From assembly GCA_017512705.1 (NCBI GenBank), contig JAFWEX010000058.1:62001-126000 (forward strand): a stretch of DNA of 64,000 nt, written 5' to 3'. How positions within the stretch are numbered: position 1 is the stretch's first letter; every line of letters starts with the position of its first letter. Made by a program: the position numbers and the translations under genes. The notes under the pieces were generated by a model. The model saw only the letters and a program-made list of their open reading frames with translations. It was not told where the DNA came from and searched no databases. Positions 54,657 through 62,836 of the stretch are shown here, piece after piece. This DNA is from Paenibacillus sp. (GTDB lineage Bacteria; Bacillota; Bacilli; Paenibacillales; Paenibacillaceae).

Positions 54657-55549
54657 TACACTTCCACCTCTCTTTTCCGAAGATAGAACAAGGCAACCAT
54701 GGAGATCGTAAACACAAACAGGAACTGAATCATCGCTACCGCAGAAGCCAGGCCGTAATCGGATGTGCCGCTACCGAACGCGGTTGCATACACGTCAAAT
54801 GCCAGTGTCGTTGTATTGAACTTACCGCCTGTGAGGACGTAGATAATATCAAAGGTTTGTAGTGCACCGATGATGGATAACAGCATGTTAACTGTAAAAG
54901 AAGGAGCAATCATCGGGAATGTAATGTTGGTGAAGGCCTTCCATCCTGACGCACCATCCATATATGCTGCTTCATACAGATCACTCGGAATGGTCTGCAA
55001 ACCTGCGAGGAAGATGGTCATGGAGTACCCCATGTACATCCAGATCTGCACGAAAATAATCAGCTCGAAGGCGATGTTATAATCTCCGAAAAAGTTGGAG
55101 CTGGTGCCAAAGAAATTCAGAATCGACTGCGCCGGCCCGCCAAGCGGATTTGCTACGAGCTGCCAGATCAGTCCAGACACTGTCACACCTAGCACGACTG
55201 GTAAAAAGAATACGGCACGATACAGCTTGTCGCCCCGAAGCTTTTTGTTAATCAGAATTGCCATGAACAGGCCTACGGCGTTCTGAATGATAACTACAGC
55301 AAACGCAAAATATAAAGATCGTCCAATCGCATCCAGCCGATCCCCGGCATTGGATGCACCAAAGAATGTCTTATAATTTTCAAAACCAATAAAGCTCCAT
55401 TCCTGTCCCCGCACACCTGTCGCATCCGTAAACGAAAACAGTACAGTCACAAGGGATGGACCAAAGCCAAACAGAACATAGAGCAGCAGCGGAATACTCA
55501 AATACAGATAAGGAATCAGCCGCGCCTTCCCTTTTCCAAACGGATACAT
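54656..55549 (-). CDS. Sugar ABC transporter permease (MalF type)
   Basis: A 297-residue permease with six helices. The EAA loop is LYEAAYMDGASGWKAFTNITFP near residue 205. I chose the ATG at 55549 because AAAGGTG lies eight bases upstream; the frame runs six codons further. A stable hairpin with a T run sits between this gene and the binding-protein gene upstream, so permease levels may be held lower by partial termination. Confidence 0.92.
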   Translation of the reverse strand: MYPFGKGKARLIPYLYLSIPLLLYVLFGFGPSLVTVLFSFTDATGVRGQEWSFIGFENYKTFFGASNAGDRLDAIGRSLYFAFAVVIIQNAVGLFMAILINKKLRGDKLYRAVFFLPVVLGVTVSGLIWQLVANPLGGPAQSILNFFGTSSNFFGDYNIAFELIIFVQIWMYMGYSMTIFLAGLQTIPSDLYEAAYMDGASGWKAFTNITFPMIAPSFTVNMLLSIIGALQTFDIIYVLTGGKFNTTTLAFDVYATAFGSGTSDYGLASAVAMIQFLFVFTISMVALFYLRKREVEV

Positions 55550-55610
55550 TGTCCTCACACCTTTCATCGGGTAAAACTAAACTAATCAGCAAAAAGCAAT
55601 GCAGCATACC

Positions 55611-55682
55611 ATAAGAAAAAACCGGAATAACCGCTAGCTTGGTTTGGCCTGAAGGCTCTAACCTCAAGCGCTATTCCGGTTT
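55611..55682 (-). terminator. Attenuating hairpin between binding-protein and permease genes
   Basis: AAACCGGAATA (55619-55629) pairs with TATTCCGGTTT (55672-55682), followed on the minus strand by TTTTTTCTT. It lies inside the operon, which fits partial termination. Confidence 0.75.
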
Positions 55683-55732
55683 ATGTTACACCCTAGTCCA
55701 TCATTCAGATGAACCTCAGCATGATGCGTTCA

Positions 55733-57076
55733 TTATTTCGGAGCTGCGGCATCCCAGTCGGCTTGTGATTTGCTTGCAAGCTCCTCAGGTGTTGCAATCG
55801 GCCCAGCTGGTTTGAGCATCTCTGCGTGAACACTGGACTCTGCAATGTACTGTCCTACGTTCTGACGATTAATGAACAGTTGATCCCAGGAGAGCTTGAA
55901 GTTCTCGAGGTATGGCTGAATTTCTTTGATGAATTCGCTCTTGATCTCCACATCCGGCTGTGTCGGAAGGAATCCGGCTGCATTTACAAAATCGGTGTAA
56001 TTCTCTTTCTCGGACAGCATTTCAAGCCATTTCAACGCATAGTCCTTGTTCGGTGATTTGTCTACAACCATCCAGGTCATATCGTATTTACCTGCCAAAT
56101 CTTTGTTTTTGGCTGTATCATTGCTGCCTGGAATCGGGAAATAACCAAATTTCAATTCCGGGTTAGCTGCTTGAATCGTTGTTGCATCCCACGTACCGTC
56201 AGCAATCATGGCTACCTTGCCTGTAGCAAACAGACTTGGCAATGTTCCATAGTCAATTCCCATAAATCCAGGCATTGCACTGTTCATCAACGTTTGAGCT
56301 TTCTGTAATACTTCAATCTGCGCCGGATCAGTCAGCTTGGTTTCACCTGTCCACAGACCTTGGATATAACTGAGCTGGTCGTCATGAATAGACACTTGAA
56401 GCCCTTGCACTGCAAGGCCAATCGGCCAAACATCTTTACCTGCAAAGCCAAGTGCTTCTACGCCGTTATCTTTGAACACTTTGATGACGTTTTGCAGTTC
56501 GTCCCACGTTGTAGGCACTTGCAGATCATATTTGGCAAAGAGGTCTTTATTGTAGAACAGGCCTGTAAATGCTACTTTACCCATATTCACACCGTACACC
56601 TTGTCGTTGTACGTCATCGCATTCTGCACATCAACCTCATTATAATTTTTGATAAAAGACTGATCCGATAGATCACTAACTAGTCCAGCATCGATCCACT
56701 GCTTCCACATCGGATCAGCAGCACCTTTGGACCAATCTTGCGGAGCACCTACAAAGCTGGACTTCAGCGGGATGATATCCACATCACCTGTATTGCCAGC
56801 ATTCATCCGTGTTTGCATCAACTGGTCGTAAGTTGCATCTGCTGGAACTGTGGTGTACTCGACCTTCACATCCGGATATTTTTCTTCAAACTTGGTATTG
56901 AACTCTTTGATATAGTTGTTGATATTTTCTTGCTGCCAGTGGATGATCTTTAACGTCACTTTTTTGCTTCCATCAGCCGGTGTCTGTCCATCTGATTCAG
57001 TCGAGCCATTACCACAGGCTGCAAGCACAAACATTAAAGCGGTTACAATTGTAATAGATAAAAACTTTCTCTTCAT
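55733..57076 (-). CDS. Sugar ABC transporter substrate-binding lipoprotein
   Basis: A 447-residue binding protein. The signal peptide ends in the lipobox FVLAACGNG. The mature part starts KKVTLKIIHWQQENINNYI, with later VYGVNMGKVAFTGLFYNKDLF and GKVAMIADGTWDATTI, as in family-1 sugar-binding proteins. It is the first gene of the operon with two permeases and is divergent from the LacI regulator at 57569. A promoter and an operator-like palindrome lie upstream, so LacI control is likely. Confidence 0.93.
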   Translation of the reverse strand: MKRKFLSITIVTALMFVLAACGNGSTESDGQTPADGSKKVTLKIIHWQQENINNYIKEFNTKFEEKYPDVKVEYTTVPADATYDQLMQTRMNAGNTGDVDIIPLKSSFVGAPQDWSKGAADPMWKQWIDAGLVSDLSDQSFIKNYNEVDVQNAMTYNDKVYGVNMGKVAFTGLFYNKDLFAKYDLQVPTTWDELQNVIKVFKDNGVEALGFAGKDVWPIGLAVQGLQVSIHDDQLSYIQGLWTGETKLTDPAQIEVLQKAQTLMNSAMPGFMGIDYGTLPSLFATGKVAMIADGTWDATTIQAANPELKFGYFPIPGSNDTAKNKDLAGKYDMTWMVVDKSPNKDYALKWLEMLSEKENYTDFVNAAGFLPTQPDVEIKSEFIKEIQPYLENFKLSWDQLFINRQNVGQYIAESSVHAEMLKPAGPIATPEELASKSQADWDAAAPK

Positions 57077-57124
57077 ATCACTTTCCCCCAGCCATTCTAG
57101 TTTGATTTACAAGTTTAATAGTTT

Positions 57125-57140
57125 ACGAAATCAGTTTCGT
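57125..57140. promoter_or_regulatory. LacI-type operator copy 1
   Basis: ACGAAATCAGTTTCGT: the arms ACGAAA and TTTCGT flank TCAG. On the minus strand it reads ACGAAACTGATTTCGT, which matches the site at 57538. It lies just downstream of the binding-protein promoter. Confidence 0.6.
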
Positions 57141-57153
57141 TATTTACAACCTC

Positions 57154-57182
57154 ATTATGCCTTTACCTGAAACATTTGTAAA
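57154..57182 (-). promoter_or_regulatory. Promoter of the sugar-binding-protein operon
   Basis: On the minus strand TTTACA and CATAAT are 17 bases apart. The operator at 57125-57140 falls in the early transcribed region, where a bound repressor would block elongation. Confidence 0.6.
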
Positions 57183-57537
57183 TAGGTTCTTTGAATTTTT
57201 TTCAAACATTTGGATAAAGCCGCTTCACACATGGTAATTACAAGCTTTTATAGTCACTACCTTGGAGTATATCTCACGAAATTAGCATCTCGAAAAGTGG
57301 ATCTTTTCACAAATGTATCTACTCTCACCTCCATTTTACGGGCTTAAAAATCATTCATTACTGGTATGTTTTTACTAAAACCACGTCTAATTTTCGTTAA
57401 AACCCCAAAGGTTAAGCCTAAACCATATGAATACAGATTATAACCACTTCGATTATTCCCCTTTCTCTTATTGACTCTCTGGTGGTTGTGACATAGAATG
57501 TTGGCAGGAAAGTATAATAAAGACATTGCCACAATCT
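57183..57537. other. Non-coding divergent region
   Basis: This is the rest of the roughly 490-base gap between the binding protein and LacI genes. It is AT-rich and has a TATAAT at 57513 that may serve lacI. No gene is supported in it. Confidence 0.5.
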
Positions 57538-57553
57538 ACGAAACTAGTTTAGA
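57538..57553. promoter_or_regulatory. LacI-type operator copy 2
   Basis: ACGAAACTAGTTTAGA shares ACGAAACT and the central TTT with copy 1 and is palindromic in its centre (AAACTAGTTT). It sits 16 bases before the LacI start, so autoregulation is likely. Confidence 0.55.
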
Positions 57554-57568
57554 ATTTGAGGGATGTAA

Positions 57569-58591
57569 ATGAATATCAAAACGATCGCTCGTTTAGCCGG
57601 CGTGTCTGTTGCAACGGTGTCCAAAATTATTAACAACTACCCTGACATTGGCGAGGAGACACGCCAGCGCGTGCTTAAGATTATGGAGGAGACAGGATAC
57701 CGCCCTTCATCTTCAGCCAAAACATTGGCTACTAAAAAATCAAATCTGGTGGGTGTTGTCTTTGCAGGGAAACTGAATGTTGATTTCAGTCACCCTTTCT
57801 TTGTAGAGGTCATTAATGCCTTCAAGAAGCAGATTGGCTTGTTAGGGTATGATCTGTTGTTCTTTTCTAATGAAAAATTCCTTGATCAGGGTGAGGATTA
57901 CCTCGCACGTTCCAAATATTTTCAAGTTGATGGGTGTATTATTATTGCGGGAGATGAAGTGGAGAGCAGCGTATTCGACCTGGATGCCAGCCCCATTCCA
58001 TGTATCGGGATTGATATTGAGCTGACTGGACAGAACTCCTGTTACATCATGTCGGATAACGAGAAAATCTCCACCAAAGTGGTGGAGCAGTTTTATATGA
58101 ACGGATATCGTGAGCTGGGATTCATCGGTCTCGAGCGCGCCTCCCTCGTCATGCAACAGCGGGAGAAAGCCTTTAAACAGTCCCTAAAGCAGTTTAGTCT
58201 CGAAGAGAAACCCGAATGGGTAGTATACAGCCGAGACTATGCCGCAACAGATGGTTATGAGGCAGCCAAACAAATGTTAGAGGCGGATGTTCTGCCGCGC
58301 GCCGTTTTCGCTGCCACAGACTTACTCGCCTTTGGAGCAGTACGAGCCTTCAAAGAGGCTGGATTACGCATTCCAGAGGACATCGCTGTTGCGGGATGTG
58401 ATGACATTGAGGCCTGCCGCTACAGTGATCCACCGCTAACGACCGTGAAGCAGGATACCGAAAAAATCGGCCGTCTTGCCGCAATGATTCTATTCGACCT
58501 GATGAATAAACAGATGGACAACCAGTGCATCAAAGTAGAGCCAGAGCTCGTTCTGCGGCGCTCATGCGGTACACTGCTGGCGTATCCATAA
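57569..58591 (+). CDS. LacI-family transcriptional regulator
   Basis: A 340-residue repressor. The N-terminal helix-turn-helix and hinge are IKTIARLAGVSVATVSKIINNYPDIGEETRQRV, and the sugar-binding domain includes AVFAATDLLAFGAVRAFKEAG and CDDIEACRYSDPPLTTVKQD. It is divergent from the sugar-ABC operon at 53838-57076, with a matching operator on each side of the gap, so it most likely controls that operon and itself. The sugar ligand is unknown. Confidence 0.93.
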   Translation: MNIKTIARLAGVSVATVSKIINNYPDIGEETRQRVLKIMEETGYRPSSSAKTLATKKSNLVGVVFAGKLNVDFSHPFFVEVINAFKKQIGLLGYDLLFFSNEKFLDQGEDYLARSKYFQVDGCIIIAGDEVESSVFDLDASPIPCIGIDIELTGQNSCYIMSDNEKISTKVVEQFYMNGYRELGFIGLERASLVMQQREKAFKQSLKQFSLEEKPEWVVYSRDYAATDGYEAAKQMLEADVLPRAVFAATDLLAFGAVRAFKEAGLRIPEDIAVAGCDDIEACRYSDPPLTTVKQDTEKIGRLAAMILFDLMNKQMDNQCIKVEPELVLRRSCGTLLAYP

Positions 58592-58724
58592 ATCAGGCAG
58601 TATACAGAGCAGAAGCTTGGGCTCAAGCGCTTTTAGGTCACACTTCCACATTCGTGAGGAGAGCCTACTTATGCGCCTGCTGCCACTCGGTAGTGCTTAA
58701 ATAGTAAAATGATAAGTGAAGATC

Positions 58725-58762
58725 AAAAAGACGAAGCAGAACTGGATCTGCTTCGTCTTTTT
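58725..58762. terminator. Bidirectional terminator between lacI and cydC
   Basis: AAAAAGACGAAGCAG and CTGCTTCGTCTTTTT are perfect fifteen-base arms with T runs built into both ends. Confidence 0.93.
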
Positions 58763-58835
58763 GCCTATTGCTATCCGTATCAACAGGAAGGTACTGATTT
58801 CTTCGCTTCTCATCAGAACTTCTCGATGTTGTCCG

Positions 58836-60770
58836 TTATTTGGAAACTGCAGGAGGCAGCGTTGCATGCTGCTGCCGACCCAGCCATCCAGGCCGATCCA
58901 GTTCAAGGAGTCGGCGATATCGCTCTTCCCTCGCCAGCAGTTGTTCGTGAGAACCCTGCATGACGATCTTTCCATTTTCCACAAACACAATCTCGTCCAT
59001 CTTCTCCGCACCAATCAGGTGGTGGGTGACCCAGATCAGCGTTTTGCCCTGCAGACTATCCAGCATGGTGCGAATCAGTTCGCGCTCAGTCACGGGGTCT
59101 AACCCTACGGTCGGCTCATCAAAAATAACAACGGGCGTCTTCCGCAGCAAGACCCTAGCTAGCGCAATTCGCTGCCGCTCTCCACCGGAGAAGCGCAGTC
59201 CTGTTTCTAACATCGGGGTCTGGTAGCCCAGCGGCAAAGACTCGATCAGATCAGCTAAACCAACCTGCGCAGCCACCTTCCGAATCTCCTCATCTGTTGC
59301 ATCCGGACGACCGATTCGCAAATTGCCCGCAACGGTTGTATCGAAGAGGTGCGGACTCTGATTGAGCACAGCCACTACTTCAGTTACACTCTCGCCAAGC
59401 ATCTCCACAGGCAGGTCATTAATCAAAACTTTGCCGGATGACGGAGATAATGCTCCTTGGATGAGCTTTAACAGCGTGGATTTGCCGCCGCCGCTACGTC
59501 CGAGAATAGCCAGTCGCTTGCCTTGAGGCAGTTGCAGAGAAATATCCTGAACGGCGTACTCTCCCTCTGCTTCATATCGATAGCTTAACTGCTCCATGCT
59601 TATATCGGCACGTAACTTCGGTGGAATTCGCAGCCGTATACGTCCATCCGGCGCTTCATCTCCGTCCGTAGGCTGCGATTTAACCAGAGTGGATGATCGA
59701 TGTTCATTATGGAATCCGCTCGCTTGAATATGTTTCTCTTGATCTTCTTCATTGCTCTGACGCTCATTCTCTTCTGGCGCTTCCAGTTTGTTTAGTCGAT
59801 CCAATGATTCCCGGTAATCGGGCACATGCCCAAGCGCATCGTTCACCGGCAACAATGATTCTGTGAGCGGAAACAGGACGAGTACAAATGCTGCAATCAT
59901 GACCGCAGGCAACTGCGCAGCGGATACCGCCTGTCCAGCCCATAGCGCCACCGATACAACCATCAGCCCAATGACACATTGCGCAATCAAATCGCGCCAA
60001 CGGCTCCAGCGCCGCAATTTGCGACGAATCTGGTCAGCGTGATCCTCATCCTCTTCCTGCCATTGAACAAATGCTGCGGCTCTGCCACTGGCAATCCAGT
60101 CACCAAGCCCAAGCACCCCATCGGTCAGGCGCGTATACAGCTTGCTGTTTTCTCTTTTGAGCTGCACGCGCCATCTCCAGGTGATTTTCAGAGAAATTGC
60201 GGGAAGTGCTGCAACAATAAACAGCATATAAAGAGCCATCCATAGTGCAAACATCGGATCTACACTGCCAAAAGCCAGCACAGACGCACCGTAGATCACG
60301 AGTGCTGTAATGGCCGGAAACACGGTACGCAGATAAATATCTTGCAGGCGTTCCACATCATCAGCAAGCGCACCAAGCACATCACCGGTCTGCATCCGCG
60401 AACGCAGGAACAAGGCCTGCGGCTCCAATATGCGATACAGCTTCACCCGCTGATCTGCCAGCACACGCAAGACAGCATCATGGCCTGCCAGTCGTTCAAC
60501 ATAGCGAAACACCGCTCGAAAAATACCAAAGGCACGTATACCTACAATCGGGACATACACCATTAAAATATTTTCAGGACGTAGCGCAGACTTCGAGATC
60601 AGATATCCGGAGGTAAAAAGGAGCATCACCGCACAGAGTGCAGCACATGTGCCCAGCGCAATGGCACCGATCAATCGCCAGCGGTACTGTGCTGCATATG
60701 GAGCGATCCAGCTATTTTTTCGATACTCACTGCTGCGTTCAGTCTCTGCCCTCGAATATCCGGATTTCAT
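58836..60770 (-). CDS. cydC: Thiol reductant ABC exporter subunit CydC
   Basis: A 644-residue half-transporter that works with CydD to export glutathione or cysteine for cytochrome bd assembly. Six helices begin at IGAIALGTCAALCAVMLLF. Walker A is LGRSGGGKST, the signature RFSGGERQRIALARVL, Walker B VVIFDEPTVGLD and the H-loop WVTHHLIG. Between the membrane and ATPase parts is a polar insertion of about 55 residues rich in Glu, Asn, Gln and Ser. GGAGGCG inside the end of cydD precedes the start. It is the last gene of the cyd operon. Confidence 0.93.
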   Translation of the reverse strand: MKSGYSRAETERSSEYRKNSWIAPYAAQYRWRLIGAIALGTCAALCAVMLLFTSGYLISKSALRPENILMVYVPIVGIRAFGIFRAVFRYVERLAGHDAVLRVLADQRVKLYRILEPQALFLRSRMQTGDVLGALADDVERLQDIYLRTVFPAITALVIYGASVLAFGSVDPMFALWMALYMLFIVAALPAISLKITWRWRVQLKRENSKLYTRLTDGVLGLGDWIASGRAAAFVQWQEEDEDHADQIRRKLRRWSRWRDLIAQCVIGLMVVSVALWAGQAVSAAQLPAVMIAAFVLVLFPLTESLLPVNDALGHVPDYRESLDRLNKLEAPEENERQSNEEDQEKHIQASGFHNEHRSSTLVKSQPTDGDEAPDGRIRLRIPPKLRADISMEQLSYRYEAEGEYAVQDISLQLPQGKRLAILGRSGGGKSTLLKLIQGALSPSSGKVLINDLPVEMLGESVTEVVAVLNQSPHLFDTTVAGNLRIGRPDATDEEIRKVAAQVGLADLIESLPLGYQTPMLETGLRFSGGERQRIALARVLLRKTPVVIFDEPTVGLDPVTERELIRTMLDSLQGKTLIWVTHHLIGAEKMDEIVFVENGKIVMQGSHEQLLAREERYRRLLELDRPGWLGRQQHATLPPAVSK

Positions 60771-60771
60771 C

Positions 60772-62037
60772 TTATATCGCCTCCATCTGTGCCTGAATCA
60801 TATGATAATACACACCTTTTCGTGCAAGCAGTTCCTGGTGTGTTCCCATCTCCGCTACTGTCCCGTGTTCCATGACGATAATCCGATCCATATGCGGCAT
60901 CCAGTGCAGACGATGAGTCGCCAGGAAAACCAGTTTACCTTCGAACAGCGGCAACATGGTCTGCTTCAATTCATATTCGGTCTCTACATCCAGATGAGCC
61001 GTAGGTTCATCAAGGAGTAGAACTTTGCGTTCGCTCAGCAGAGCTCTTGCTAATGCCACACGTTGTTCCTGTCCACCACTGAGCTGTCTGCCTCCTGCAC
61101 CAATTGGTTCATGAAGCCCTTTGGGCAGGGATGACAATAGCTTCGTCAACCCCGCTACTTTTGCCACCTGAGCCACTTCTGCATCAGATACCTCCGGCGT
61201 GTAAAAACGGATATTATCTGCAATGGAACCGCTGAAAATATACGGATGCTGCGGTATGGCCGCCGTTTGGTTACGCCAGGCTTGAAGCATCTCTGGGGTC
61301 AGATGCTGACCGTCAACCAACACTTGTCCGGCTGTTGGTACCTGGAAACCGGCGAGAACATCGATCAGCGTAGATTTCCCCGCTCCACTGGCACCAATAA
61401 TTCCGATTTTGCCCAGCCCTGTCAGCTGGAACGTCACATTCTGAAGGGAATACGCTCCCCCGGCTTCATGTTGAACCTGAATATCCGTCAGTGCTAATCG
61501 ACTATGTTCTCCCCAGGAGAACAAGGATGGCGAGGAATCTCCCGAGCCTAAGGAGGCAGAGGAGCCAGGGCGCATCATAGCAACTGAAGCTGATGGAGAA
61601 GATGATGGTGCGGCTGCCTCCAGTTGCATTCTATGTCTATCCCGGTTAAAGACCACCCGAAGCTGTGAAGTGAACACAGATTGATGCGGCTGGGAAGACG
61701 ACCTTCGATCAAGAGAACTCAAGTTAGCCGGACAAAGCTGCATTGATTCCGCTTCGCCCACTTCATTTCCGTGTCCACTTCCCCTCCCAATCCCATTTCC
61801 GTCTCCTTCTCCATTCCCAGATACGTTCTCATCCAGCATTTCAGCATAATCTGCTATAGCGGCATAGGCCTCATTCTGGCGCTGTTCTGCAGCATTACCT
61901 CGTTCAATCACTTGATTAATGGCTTCCCCGGCTTCCTTGCCATCCAATGTCGCATGGTAATCCGCACCCAACATGCGTACAGGCAGAAAGTACTCAGGCG
62001 CTAGAATCAATACGGTCAGAGCAGGGAAAAGCGCCAT
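60772..62037 (-). CDS. cydD: CydD C-terminal part (last membrane helix and ATPase), separated by an in-frame TGA
   Basis: A 421-residue piece. It starts MALFPALTVLILAPEYFLPV, which in intact CydD lies inside the membrane domain, not at a protein start. The ATPase follows: Walker A IGASGAGKST, signature QLSGGQEQRVALARAL, Walker B VLLLDEPTAHLD and H-loop ATHRL. A low-complexity Gly/Asn/Ser insertion of about 125 residues (NGEGDGNGIGRGSGHGN) separates the two domains. The ATG at 62037 is in the same frame as the upstream piece, two codons after its TGA, and has only a weak CGGA-type site upstream. It may be translated by reinitiation or be a dead fragment. Confidence 0.85.
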   Translation of the reverse strand: MALFPALTVLILAPEYFLPVRMLGADYHATLDGKEAGEAINQVIERGNAAEQRQNEAYAAIADYAEMLDENVSGNGEGDGNGIGRGSGHGNEVGEAESMQLCPANLSSLDRRSSSQPHQSVFTSQLRVVFNRDRHRMQLEAAAPSSSPSASVAMMRPGSSASLGSGDSSPSLFSWGEHSRLALTDIQVQHEAGGAYSLQNVTFQLTGLGKIGIIGASGAGKSTLIDVLAGFQVPTAGQVLVDGQHLTPEMLQAWRNQTAAIPQHPYIFSGSIADNIRFYTPEVSDAEVAQVAKVAGLTKLLSSLPKGLHEPIGAGGRQLSGGQEQRVALARALLSERKVLLLDEPTAHLDVETEYELKQTMLPLFEGKLVFLATHRLHWMPHMDRIIVMEHGTVAEMGTHQELLARKGVYYHMIQAQMEAI

Positions 62038-62040
62038 ATG

Positions 62041-62835
62041 TCATTCCGTCAGCCGGAGACCAAGACCTACTGCAACCGACGCAACCGACAGCATCGTAAA
62101 AAAGTCGAGCGCAAATGAGGATAAAAAGGCCATGCGCAGCGTGGACATCGTTGCTTTTCGATATCGCTGGCTCACTCGCATAATGGAACCTTCGTGGGCC
62201 TTGCTTTGACCCAGCGTTTTCAACGTCTCTAAACCACGAAGCGTATCGACAAAATGATTGGCCAACGCTTTGTAGGACTTGAATTGTCCATCTATCTTAC
62301 GTTGAGTCGCCAAACCAATCAGGATCATAAACACGATCAGTATAGGCAATGTCAGCATTAGTATAATGCCGGACATCGTATCCAGTTTGAATACATAGAG
62401 CAGAATGACAACAGGTGTGAATCCCATGCCCAGCATACGCGGGATAAATAATTCTAAATACGTTTTGTACTGGGATATCCCTTCACGTGCCAACGTCACC
62501 AAATGTCCCGTACCTTCCGTCTTGGCATAACGCGGCCCGAGGCGAAACCACTGTTCCGTCATCTCTCTGCGCAGATTGGTTCCTGTTTTCTCCGCATAGC
62601 TCGTAGTGACAAGTTGCAACCAGAATGACAAGGCGTAGCGGGCAGAAAAAGCAGCCAGAAAGAGTAGCAGTACCGGATACTGTGACGAAACAGTAGCCCC
62701 GTCAAACAATGCTGTAATGGTCTGTGCCAGCCATTTGGCCTGCATAATGATCGTCAATGCCTGCATCAACACTAGCACAGAGGCCAGTGCAAGTACCGGC
62801 CGGATCCCCGGCAGCTTCATGAGCCCGCGTCCCAT
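62041..62835 (-). CDS. cydD: CydD N-terminal part (membrane domain), ended by an in-frame TGA
   Basis: A 264-residue piece with five predicted helices (VLALASVLVLMQALTIIMQAK, then LLLFLAAFSARYALSFWLQL) and the coupling-helix region MTEQWFRLGPRYAKTEGTGHL. It ends VASVAVGLGLRLTE at a TGA (62043-62041). Reading through gives a His codon and then MALFPALT, so the break is one stop codon within one open frame, not a frameshift. Relatives have a glycine here, so a GGA to TGA change is the simple explanation. The start at 62835 has TTGGAG seven bases upstream, inside the end of cydB. Confidence 0.85.
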   Translation of the reverse strand: MGRGLMKLPGIRPVLALASVLVLMQALTIIMQAKWLAQTITALFDGATVSSQYPVLLLFLAAFSARYALSFWLQLVTTSYAEKTGTNLRREMTEQWFRLGPRYAKTEGTGHLVTLAREGISQYKTYLELFIPRMLGMGFTPVVILLYVFKLDTMSGIILMLTLPILIVFMILIGLATQRKIDGQFKSYKALANHFVDTLRGLETLKTLGQSKAHEGSIMRVSQRYRKATMSTLRMAFLSSFALDFFTMLSVASVAVGLGLRLTE

Positions 62836-62836
62836 G

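Noticed and set aside
57344..57532. Minus-strand 62-codon open frame between the sugar-binding protein gene and lacI
   Set aside because: No ribosome site, AT-driven composition and no recognisable motif; it lies in a regulatory gap.
58671..58700. Nine-codon frame MRLLPLGSA with a GAGGAG ribosome site
   Set aside because: The spacing is good, but there is no coding support beyond nine codons, and it lies just before a terminator in the lacI 3' region.
62041..62043. Frameshift as the cause of the cydD split
   Set aside because: Both pieces are in the same reading phase with only TGA and a His codon between them, so a nonsense codon, not a frameshift, separates them.
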